From assembly GCA_023023105.1 (NCBI GenBank), contig CP083824.1, forward strand, positions 4,588,001 through 4,652,000: DNA of 64,000 nt, given 5' to 3'. The notes beneath the pieces were generated by a model. It worked only from the letters and a program-made list of their open reading frames with translations, was not told where the DNA came from and did not search any database. This stretch comes from Enterobacter ludwigii (GTDB taxonomy: Bacteria > Pseudomonadota > Gammaproteobacteria > Enterobacterales > Enterobacteriaceae). This document shows positions 17,301-24,000 of this stretch, in pieces. Both the position numbers and the translations under genes were made by a program. Position 1 is the stretch's first letter; every line of letters begins with the position of its first letter.

Positions 17301-19765
17301 CCCGTAGACCAATCGACTTTTGCACCCTTCACCGGGTTTTTGTTGGCATCTTCCACTTTAACTTCAAGTGAGATCGTATCCTGCCCGTTCGCCAGCGCAC
17401 TGGTTTTACTGGCCGTGATAGTTCCAAGGGTTGCGCTTTCGCTATCGGCAACAAAGGTGAGTTTGTCAGAGGTGACGCTCTCGCTATTGCCGGCAGTGGC
17501 GGAAACAATTCCCTGCCCGGCTTTAGCCGAGGCGATCGAGATCGTCGCCACCCCTTGTTCATTGGTGTTGCTCTGTTTATCCGCGAGATGTACCGACGTA
17601 TTTGCAGAGTCTATCGCCCATTGCACAGGCTGATTAACCAGCGGATGCTGACTGTCATCAGTCACCACCGCGGTAAGCGTGATCGTATCCTGATTATCCG
17701 CTTTGGCGACGGTCTTATCCGCTTCAAGATGCGTCACGACGGCGGAATCGGCATCAGCGGTGAATTGCAGCGCAGGGCCTGTAATCGATTCGCCATTTTC
17801 CAGTTGCGCGTTAACCGTCAGACTGAGTACATCGTGACTGGTGACCGATACCGTCGCATTACCTTGCGCATCGCTGGTGCTTTGCGCAGCAGAGAAAACG
17901 GCGTGCGAGTTATCCCCCTGCCATTTAACCTTCGCCCCTTGTACCGGTTCATTCGCCGCATTAACCACATGCGCCGTCAGCATAATCGCATCCTGACCGT
18001 TCGCCAGTGCCGTATTTTTTGACGCCTCCAGATGGTCAAAGTGTTGAGAGTCGTCTGTTGCATCAAGAGTGACCACGGTTTTATTCAGCTTCGTCGTATC
18101 GTACAACGGCTGGATTGTCACATCCCCCGGCACACTTCCGCTGGTGAATGTACTCACATACACCCCTGCGGACTGTTCCCGAAACGCCGTCATTTTCTCG
18201 CTAACCAGGTCGGTACCCACCGTCTTTTTCCGTGCGGACACGCGGAGCAACTGGCTGCTCAGATGGCTGGCAAGCCCCGTAATTTTCTGCCCGCCACCGG
18301 ATGTTATCGTCACCATGACTTGTGTGGTACTCACGCCATCGGCTGGCAAATGCGTATTTTCGGAAGTGGTATCAGAAGTGACCTGAGTGACGTCAAATCC
18401 ATTCACCGCCACGGTCATATGCGCGGTATCAGATTTATTTCCTCGATTGTCATAAGCCGTTGCGGAGACCACATACATATTTTTCTCAGCACCGTTTTGC
18501 TCATAATGCGGTAATACAACAAACCAGGCGCCATTTTTCTCGCTAATTTTCCCGCCATTTTTAACCAGATTTTCGTCTTGCCAGACAATATGATCGACAG
18601 GGTATTTTGTCTTAACGTTCACAGTAACAGGCACTGTTTTCGATTCAACGCCTTCAATACGCTCAGGAAGCGAGAGCGAAATAAGATCCTGCTTACGGTA
18701 TTCCAGCACAATGTTATTGTTACGATTAACCAGATCCATTCGACTGCCAAGTAATGTACGGCGCTCTTTGACTTTTTCGGAGTCTAGCTGTGTTGCAATG
18801 GGTACACCCGGCATCCAGTTAACATTAAATTCAACCTGTGTATCATTGTGATCACCCTTACCCATTTTTTGGTTAAGTCCAAATGAAATAAGGGGGAATG
18901 GGGTAAAGTTAATTCCAGCAGTAACAGCATAAGGATTTTTTTGGCGGTCATCATCGTCGTCACCAACCAAGGCAACATCGTCGCCATAATATTGTTCCCA
19001 GACCAGTTTTGCGCCGAGTTGAGGATAAACGGGTAAATACCCCTCTGTACGCACATCATAGCCATCTGCGACGCGCTCTTCGTAATCCTGATGTGTTGAA
19101 GATGTTTTCCACCCGGAAAGGCGTTTATAACCGTTGGCACTGAGCTTCAAGTAGTCCCAACCTAATTCGCCACCGACACCCATTCGCTGGTGCGTATTGC
19201 CGGATACTTGCTGATCATAGAAGGCGTTCACCCCCCACATCCAGCTATCAGCAAAGTAGCGATAGCCAAGGCCGGCGTTGAAGATGTTACGATCGTCTTC
19301 GCGTCGCCCACCCAGTTGCGTGAATAATAAATTGGCGCCTTTATCATCATACAGCGGGAGCAGCAGATCCAGATTCGCACTCTCAAGCGAAAAGTTCTGA
19401 TCAAGACCAATATTCACTCTGGCCGTGCCAAATTGCTGCAACCACTGTTGAATTTCATTCGTAGCTTTACTTGAACCGCTATTAATCAATGAGTTGATAA
19501 TAGCGTCGTTTTTATTATCCTGACTTAATAATGAGCCAGCACCAGAAAGCACCCCGGCTATATCTTTATCACTATCGCGGGTATCTGATGGCGTATCTTT
19601 TACTTTTGCAGTATTATTTTCACCACTTTTTGTATTGATTTCTACGTTCCGATTTGTTTCAGCATGCGCGGGAAACGAGAACAAGAATGCATTACAAAAC
19701 GTGAAGTGCAGGTAAAAAAATACCTGCAAACATATTGTTAGCTTTTTATTAACATGCATGGACAT
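14315..19765 (-). CDS. Giant intimin/invasin-type inverse autotransporter adhesin
   Basis: This 1816-residue protein is built like an inverse autotransporter (type Ve secretion). It has a Sec signal ending FPAHA (residue 35), a linker to about residue 100, and an intimin-like beta-barrel of about residues 100-370. The barrel contains QQWLQQFGTARVNIGLDQNF, FTQLGGRREDDRN, GLGYRYF and VNAFYDQ. A divergent Ig-like region follows at 380-570. Then come 11 bacterial Ig-like (Big_1) repeats, each with a D-K-[ST]-x-A-x-A-[ND]-G-x-D-x-[IV]-T-like start and ending in W. The last ~135 residues form a distinct tip with two cysteines. There is no LysM domain or C-type lectin end. It should be anchored in the outer membrane with repeats extending outward. 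Start is ATG 19765, or ATG two codons later, which is better spaced from AGG. It occupies the kdgT position of E. coli. Confidence 0.9.
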   Translation of the reverse strand: MSMHVNKKLTICLQVFFYLHFTFCNAFLFSFPAHAETNRNVEINTKSGENNTAKVKDTPSDTRDSDKDIAGVLSGAGSLLSQDNKNDAIINSLINSGSSKATNEIQQWLQQFGTARVNIGLDQNFSLESANLDLLLPLYDDKGANLLFTQLGGRREDDRNIFNAGLGYRYFADSWMWGVNAFYDQQVSGNTHQRMGVGGELGWDYLKLSANGYKRLSGWKTSSTHQDYEERVADGYDVRTEGYLPVYPQLGAKLVWEQYYGDDVALVGDDDDDRQKNPYAVTAGINFTPFPLISFGLNQKMGKGDHNDTQVEFNVNWMPGVPIATQLDSEKVKERRTLLGSRMDLVNRNNNIVLEYRKQDLISLSLPERIEGVESKTVPVTVNVKTKYPVDHIVWQDENLVKNGGKISEKNGAWFVVLPHYEQNGAEKNMYVVSATAYDNRGNKSDTAHMTVAVNGFDVTQVTSDTTSENTHLPADGVSTTQVMVTITSGGGQKITGLASHLSSQLLRVSARKKTVGTDLVSEKMTAFREQSAGVYVSTFTSGSVPGDVTIQPLYDTTKLNKTVVTLDATDDSQHFDHLEASKNTALANGQDAIMLTAHVVNAANEPVQGAKVKWQGDNSHAVFSAAQSTSDAQGNATVSVTSHDVLSLTVNAQLENGESITGPALQFTADADSAVVTHLEADKTVAKADNQDTITLTAVVTDDSQHPLVNQPVQWAIDSANTSVHLADKQSNTNEQGVATISIASAKAGQGIVSATAGNSESVTSDKLTFVADSESATLGTITASKTSALANGQDTISLEVKVEDANKNPVKGAKVDWSTGSATVHLSGTSTETNTLGIATIEVTSASIETLEVTATMGGQTQTSPALNFTVDSTTAVVKTLNVDKSQATANNNDRITLTAEVVDANDHPVPASTLQWSIVQGQGTLSASQNATNESGIGSVTLTATQQGTVVVSVNTATGTAVNSPELVFVADTATGKVSQVTTDKTTAVADGKDKVTYTATVTDANGNPLQGMDVNWDVTPSSAKPSSTTSRTGADGTASVSVTTLKAGDVSLTAQAGTGTAWNAPVVTFTADSTTAQIGELSASKATALANGVDSITFTGAVTDKNGNPVSGETAAWSVVPATGVLSATTNESDAQGNVSVTLKSDQVADYSVKATVNGHEETSDSVSFTADTTTAAIRTLVADRTSDIAAGSDTVTLTATVLDGRNHPVPGATVSWSSNNAEGVFNESSTTTDTGGKTSVTYSSILAMPTVVTAKSSNNSEKTLELTIVPDLQSAIPVFITASKYSAVANGDDNITLAATVKDKYGNVVTQGSVGWQVTPAGNYQLSATEQPTDDTGKSTVTLASTDVVTCRAVATFNGFSKASQTMRFAPDQATEKVTQITANKTTGVIAGKDIVTLQATVMDEYDHPIDNAVVHWGTDNDTGVFAPGDSSTTNSEGVAEISFTATKAQATLVGAGINHSQQTMTINYIGNADTATLSAIKADKSKAVADNAERVTWSATVKDVNGNLLPGVTVNWRSNDAAMTLSGDSSVTDANGIATVSGTTTKAGDVVLTATLAAGGQSLTAAKVSFIGDVKTAELVSLNVDKSVILSNGVDSATYTVEVKDANQNLVPDASINWQTTMNTLSAASTKTDASGIATVKLSGHDIGMATVTASINNSTLSNANVKFINTIEDTWVINSDSSNYSSAKIGGFPSLGFVTVDPTNGPTQLEWAPSGYSDVSTPVILTDGSGQQYTVNLKGYRTSDCSQRPLNAAVSCASSGGMRAKFTYARTDNPDLPAGHYTGLVHFLGKDWHTSYAFEYKLTLDLTVN

Positions 19766-19918
19766 TGACCTGAAAAGGGTGGGAACAAAAGCGTTAGCAA
19801 CTGTCAGCCAGAATATTTTTTCAGGTCAAATTATATTCATGCAGATAAACCTCAGGCGCTGATATTTTCTTAATTAGAATTTAAGTAAAAATAATCTGAT
19901 ACGCTGAGAGGGAAAAAT

Positions 19919-19949
19919 TGAAAAAGCCTGGTGAAATTAACCAGGCTTC
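19919..19949 (-). terminator. Rho-independent terminator of sodA
   Basis: AGCCTGGT / loop / ACCAGGCT (19925-19947), followed on the minus strand by a T run. Confidence 0.85.
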
Positions 19950-19984
19950 ATTTATGAATTAACCGGTGATGCCGATATCAGGGA

Positions 19985-20605
19985 TTATTTTTTAGCAGCA
20001 AAACGTGCAGCGGCTTCGTCCCAGTTAACAACGTCCCAGAATGCTTTGATGTAGTCCGGGCGACGGTTCTGGAATTTCAGGTAGTAAGCATGTTCCCACA
20101 CGTCCAGACCCACGATTGGGAAACCGGATGCACCAGAAATTGCTTCACCCATCAGAGGGGAATCCTGGTTAGCCGTTGAAACTACCGCCAGTTTGTCACC
20201 TTTCAGTACCAGCCACGCCCAGCCAGAACCGAAACGCGTTGCAGCCGCTTTTTCGAATTCCGCTTTGAAGTTGTCAACGGAACCGAAGTCGCGCTCGATC
20301 GCCGCTTTCAAATCACCCTGCAGGGTAGTACCGGTTTTCAGGCCTTTCCAGAACAGGCTGTGGTTAGCATGACCACCTGCGTTGTTACGCAGTACGGTTT
20401 TCTTGTCCGCTGGCAGCTGGTCCAGTTTGGTGATCAGCTCTTCAGCAGACAGGTTAGCGAACTCTGGTAGGCTTTCCAGCGCGGCGTTCGCGTTGTTCAC
20501 ATAGGTCTGGTGGTGTTTAGTGTGATGGATTTCCATCGTCTGCTTGTCGAAATGCGGTTCCAGTGCGTCGTAGGCATACGGCAGGGATGGCAGTGTATAA
20601 CTCAT
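19985..20605 (-). CDS. sodA: Manganese superoxide dismutase
   Basis: SodA dismutates superoxide to H2O2 and O2 in the cytoplasm. The 206 residues equal E. coli SodA. Mn ligands are visible as His in [15 protein letters not shown], His in [12 protein letters not shown], and Asp/His in [12 protein letters not shown]; the GGHANHS and FGSGWAWLV family signatures are intact. ATG 20605 ([13 protein letters not shown]) follows GGAGAGGATT. A Fur-box-like sequence lies upstream, as expected for iron repression. Confidence 0.98.
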   Translation of the reverse strand: MSYTLPSLPYAYDALEPHFDKQTMEIHHTKHHQTYVNNANAALESLPEFANLSAEELITKLDQLPADKKTVLRNNAGGHANHSLFWKGLKTGTTLQGDLKAAIERDFGSVDNFKAEFEKAAATRFGSGWAWLVLKGDKLAVVSTANQDSPLMGEAISGASGFPIVGLDVWEHAYYLKFQNRRPDYIKAFWDVVNWDEAAARFAAKK

Positions 20606-20680
20606 AATCCTCTCCATTATTGTCGGGCGGCACAGCTGTTAATGCCGCGTAAGCAGTTGGTTCATTATAGTTAATTAAAT

Positions 20681-20699
20681 GATATTGAAAATGATTATC
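20681..20699. promoter_or_regulatory. Fur box upstream of sodA
   Basis: GATATTGAAAATGATTATC matches 16 of 19 positions of the Fur consensus and lies about 75 bases before the sodA start, agreeing with known Fur repression of sodA. Confidence 0.8.
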
Positions 20700-20789
20700 A
20701 ATGCCGTAATTTTTATAAGGTTATTTGCTTTTGAGAGATGGAGGAATTGTTATTTTTATCATTGAGTTAACACAAAATTGCCCGGCGGT

Positions 20790-21338
20790 TTAATTTTGTT
20801 CTGCCACCAGCAGCGCATACGTGTCTGGCTCAAGGGCTTTAAAGATGTGCGGACGATCGGCAGGATAGCAAATGTAATCCCCCGCATTCAGCTCTTCCGC
20901 CGCGTCAATCAGGCCGACCAGTGCCCGCCCCTGGGTCACGATAATATGCTCTACCGAGCCCGGCGGATGCGGCTGAGAGAGTCGGTCTGCACCCGGTTGA
21001 GTCATCAGAAGGTAAACATCGCGGCGCGCACCCGGTGGACACGCCGCCAGTAAAATGGCTTCATAGTTAGCCTGTCCGGCAACCACTTTGGTCCCTTCAC
21101 CGCGGCGAATGACCTGCGTGGTCGGCTGTTGTGGTTCCAGTAAACGGGCGAAAGGAATATCCAGCGCCACGCAAAGCGACCACAGCGTTTCCAGGCTAGG
21201 GTTGCCATTGCCAGACTCCAGCTGGGACAGTGTGGATTTAGCGATCCCGGCACGGCGGGCAATTTCCGCCAGTGAAAGTCCGGTTCGCTGGCGTTCTCGC
21301 ACCAGACTTTTGGCGATTACGCTAATTGGCTGCGTCAT
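20790..21338 (-). CDS. XRE-family regulator with C-terminal cupin domain
   Basis: A 182-residue regulator. Residues 8-62 form an XRE helix-turn-helix (RTGLSLAEIARRAGIAKSTL, SQLESGNGNPSLETLW). Residues about 100-180 form a cupin-2 barrel (HPPGSVEHIIVTQGRALVGL, LNAGDYICYPADRPHIFKAL). Such proteins usually sense small ligands and control the adjacent transporter. It is divergent from azlCD with a 15-bp palindrome between the starts. ATG 21338 has AGAGG at seven-base spacing. Confidence 0.87.
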   Translation of the reverse strand: MTQPISVIAKSLVRERQRTGLSLAEIARRAGIAKSTLSQLESGNGNPSLETLWSLCVALDIPFARLLEPQQPTTQVIRRGEGTKVVAGQANYEAILLAACPPGARRDVYLLMTQPGADRLSQPHPPGSVEHIIVTQGRALVGLIDAAEELNAGDYICYPADRPHIFKALEPDTYALLVAEQN

Positions 21339-21362
21339 ATAACGGCCTCTTGTTCTTTAAAT

Positions 21363-21377
21363 CGAACGAATCGTTCG
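21363..21377. promoter_or_regulatory. Operator-like palindrome in the XRE-azlC intergenic region
   Basis: CGAACGAATCGTTCG is a perfect 7-1-7 palindrome midway between the divergent starts, and a further CGTTCGAT half-site lies at 21418. A TATAAT hexamer at 21406-21411 suits an azlC promoter, although the nearest -35-like TTGAAA (21380) is 20 bases away. It is the likely site for the adjacent regulator. Confidence 0.6.
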
Positions 21378-21440
21378 TCTTGAAAAGCTACTCTGTTGCG
21401 TTCATTATAATGGATACACGTTCGATATGGCTAAAATTGT

Positions 21441-22100
21441 ATGAAGCATCATCTCTCTTGCCTGAAAGGCGACACGATAAAAGCAATCATCCTGGTTTGC
21501 CTCGCCGTTGGCGTGGTCGGGATGTCATACGGCTCTCTGGCGATGGCCTACGGTTTCCCTGTCTGGGTACCGTTCGTGCTTTCCATTACCGTACTCGCGG
21601 GCGCGTCCGAATTTATGTTTATCGGCATTGTCGCGAGCGGAGGTAACCCTCTGGCGGCTGCGGCTGCCGGGTTGCTGGTGAACGCCCGCCATGTGCCGTT
21701 TGGCGTCACGGTGCGTGAACTGGTCGGCAAACGTGGTTTGAGTTTTTTGGGCTGTCACATCATGAACGATGAAAGCGTGGTATTTGGCCTGTCGCAAAAA
21801 ACGCCCGAACAGCGTAAAGCTGCCTACTGGTTATGTGGTTTAGGTGTGGCGATTATCTGGCCGCTGGGAGCCCTGCTGGGTGCCATGGTCGGTAAGCTTC
21901 TGCCAGATCCAGAAACCATCGGGCTGGACGCGGTATTTCCGGCCATTCTGCTGGCATTAGTGGTTCCCGCATTTAAAAACCGAACCACGCTGATCCGTGC
22001 CTGCAGCGGTGCCGCTCTGTCGCTGGCCGCCGTGCCGTTTGCTCCGGTCGGTTTGCCGGTTCTGCTGTCTTTACTGGGCCTGGCGGCGAGGAAAAAATAA
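21441..22100 (+). CDS. AzlC-family branched-chain amino-acid exporter, large subunit
   Basis: A 219-residue membrane protein of the AzlC/YgaZ family with several hydrophobic segments and the family motif AGASEFMFIGIVASGGNPL. NARHVPFGVTVREL corresponds to the conserved DxRHxLYG region. With the small partner AzlD it should export branched-chain or related amino acids across the inner membrane. ATG 21441 has no strong ribosome-binding site. Its stop overlaps the azlD start (TAATG). The AzlC N-terminus is relatively short. Confidence 0.85.
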   Translation: MKHHLSCLKGDTIKAIILVCLAVGVVGMSYGSLAMAYGFPVWVPFVLSITVLAGASEFMFIGIVASGGNPLAAAAAGLLVNARHVPFGVTVRELVGKRGLSFLGCHIMNDESVVFGLSQKTPEQRKAAYWLCGLGVAIIWPLGALLGAMVGKLLPDPETIGLDAVFPAILLALVVPAFKNRTTLIRACSGAALSLAAVPFAPVGLPVLLSLLGLAARKK

Positions 22101-22423
22101 TGGGAAACATGACATTCTTTATTCTGGGGATTGCCATCTTATCGGCAGGGACGTATCTGATGCGTCTGGGTGGTGCAAAGCTCGGCAGCAGGCTGGCACT
22201 GTCGGAGCGTTCACAGTCGCTGCTTTCTGACGCGGCAACGGTTTTACTCTTTTCCGTGGCGCTGGCGACAACCTTTTATGAAGGGGAACATTTTGCGGGT
22301 ATGGCGCGCGTGCTGGGCGTGGCGTTTGCGGTGTTTCTGGCCTGGCGGAAGATGCCGTTAATTGTGGTGATCGTTGCGGCGGCGGTGGTAACGGCGCTAC
22401 TGCGCCTGGCGGGGATACAATAA
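22100..22423 (+). CDS. AzlD-family exporter small subunit
   Basis: A 107-residue protein with about four hydrophobic segments and the AzlD pattern (ILSAGTYLMRLGGAKLG, VLLFSVALATTFY, ARVLGVAFAVFLAWRKMPL). It begins within the azlC stop codon (TAATG), implying coupled translation and a two-subunit exporter like YgaZH. A GC-rich hairpin follows the stop. Confidence 0.85.
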   Translation: MGNMTFFILGIAILSAGTYLMRLGGAKLGSRLALSERSQSLLSDAATVLLFSVALATTFYEGEHFAGMARVLGVAFAVFLAWRKMPLIVVIVAAAVVTALLRLAGIQ

Positions 22424-22447
22424 AAAAAGCGCCCCGGGGGCGCTCTT
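22422..22447. terminator. Bidirectional terminator, azlD / YhcN-family gene
   Basis: AGCGCCC / GGGCGCT hairpin (22428-22444) with A7 on the left and CTTT on the right; it serves convergent transcripts. Confidence 0.75.
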
Positions 22448-22464
22448 TCGACGGTAAAGCGAGA

Positions 22465-22677
22465 TTATTTGTTCAGTTCAGCCGTCATGTGTACACGGTT
22501 ACCGGAGAATGCCTGGGTAATTTTGTAAGATGACGCTCCTGCTTCCTGAGCCTGTGCAGCGATTTTCGCTTCTGCGCCGTCAATGGTAGAGGCAGTTGCG
22601 GTCACAGTCTGTGCTGCGAAAGAACCGAAAGAAGTAGCCAGAGCGATTACAGCGACAAAAGTTTTGATGCTTTTCAT
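22465..22677 (-). CDS. YhcN/BhsA-family (DUF1471) small exported protein
   Basis: A 70-residue protein with a Sec signal (MKSIKTFVAVIALATSFGSFA, cleavage near residue 22). Its mature part has about 48 residues, with A-EAKIAAQAQEAGASSYKIT followed by RVHMTAELNK, the DUF1471 fold seen in BhsA, McbA and YhcN. These periplasmic peptides are induced by stress and affect surface properties or biofilm. Which paralogue this is cannot be decided by eye. Alone in its transcription unit. Confidence 0.8.
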   Translation of the reverse strand: MKSIKTFVAVIALATSFGSFAAQTVTATASTIDGAEAKIAAQAQEAGASSYKITQAFSGNRVHMTAELNK

Positions 22678-22791
22678 GATTTAAACCCTTTCGTTAAGTT
22701 GTTTAGATAAGGCGTTGTGCCTTGATGAGATAAATACTAGACCTCATCACCAACAACTAAAAGCGGAAGGATTTGCTAATATCATTCAAAA

Positions 22792-23628
22792 TTACTGATC
22801 AACAATTAAGCGCTGAGGATGGGTATAAATTGTCGCCCTTCCCGGCTTGCAGAACCCTACCAGCGTCAGGTTACAGCGCTCGGCCACTTCCACCGCCAGC
22901 GTGGTCGCCGCCGACACGGCAAACAAAATTTCAACGCCACACATCGCGGATTTCTGCACCATCTCGTAGCTGGCCCGACTGGACACCAGCGCAGCACCTT
23001 GCTGCCAGATGTCGTTTTCACGCGCACGGCGACCGAGCAGCTTATCCAGCGCCACGTGGCGACCCACATCCTCATGCCCACCGGCAATTTCACCTGATGG
23101 CAGCACCCAGGCTGCGGCGTGTGTACAACCGCTCAGTTGACCTATCGGCTGAACGTCGTTGAGGTGTTCAAGCGCATGGTCGAGATACGCCAGATTAAAG
23201 GTCTGAGTAAACGGCAGAGGCGTAACGGGTTTACCAATATCGTTGAGTTGCTCAACGCCGCAGACACCGCAACCGGTGCGCCCTGCCAGCGCACGTCGAC
23301 GCTCTTTCAGCCCCATAAAACGGCGGCTCGAGAGTTCAATTTGCACTTCCAGGCCGTTGCAGGCCTGAACCACATCCATGCCGTAGATCTCCTGCGGGTG
23401 CTCAATGATGCCCTCCGAAAGAGAAAAACCAATGGCAAAAAGCTCGAGATCTTTCGGAGAGGCCATCATCACCACATGCGAAATACCGTTGTAAACCAGG
23501 GCAACGGGAACTTCCTCGGCCAGAAAATCGGGCGTGGCGTGAGTGATGTGGGGTGGCCTGTGCACCGACAATTCCACAATGCCCGCAGGCAATGACGACG
23601 AGTGAGGAGCACGGTTTTGTTTAGACAC
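22792..23628 (-). CDS. fdhD: Formate dehydrogenase accessory sulfurtransferase FdhD
   Basis: FdhD transfers sulfur from IscS to the molybdenum cofactor of formate dehydrogenases and is needed for their activity. The 278 residues contain the catalytic [11 protein letters not shown] loop (CxxC cysteines), [21 protein letters not shown] and [16 protein letters not shown] chose the GTG at 23628 (AGGA at eight-base spacing), giving the usual family length; the frame extends to a TTG at 23646. It is divergent from the fdo operon it serves. Confidence 0.95.
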   Translation of the reverse strand: MSKQNRAPHSSSLPAGIVELSVHRPPHITHATPDFLAEEVPVALVYNGISHVVMMASPKDLELFAIGFSLSEGIIEHPQEIYGMDVVQACNGLEVQIELSSRRFMGLKERRRALAGRTGCGVCGVEQLNDIGKPVTPLPFTQTFNLAYLDHALEHLNDVQPIGQLSGCTHAAAWVLPSGEIAGGHEDVGRHVALDKLLGRRARENDIWQQGAALVSSRASYEMVQKSAMCGVEILFAVSAATTLAVEVAERCNLTLVGFCKPGRATIYTHPQRLIVDQ

Positions 23629-23790
23629 AGCGGTATTCCTGAACAACCACGAAGGTGAGCCTGCTATTGCAACATAAACTGCAGGTCTTACGCATAGTAT
23701 GGATCAACTTTTCAACAACCATTCTCCTACTCATTTCGGAGGGGTGCAACCCGACACCCGCTACACGGCTTTAACATGTCGAGCTTCCAG

Positions 23791-23806
23791 CGTGATCAAC
23801 ATCACA
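23791..23806. promoter_or_regulatory. CRP/FNR-type site upstream of fdoG
   Basis: CGTGATCAACATCACA fits CRP (GTGA-N6-TCAC) and also contains TGAT-N4-ATCA, the FNR core. It lies about 195 bases before fdoG in the fdhD-fdoG gap. The rest of the gap (23629-24000) contains a TCCCTC/GAGGGA leader hairpin at 23893-23912 and no gene. Confidence 0.6.
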
Positions 23807-24000
23807 CTTTATAATCAGCAAGGTGATAATACGTTCACTTTGTTTTAACGCCATGAGAACAGGCATACCGACATTGTGGTATTCTTATGATATCCCTCGT
23901 GGAATTGAGGGATTAACGCAAATTTTTCTCCTTTGCGGTCATTCTTTAGCCGCGAAGTCAAAACACCATATATAAGCAATGTCGAAACAAGGAGTGACCC

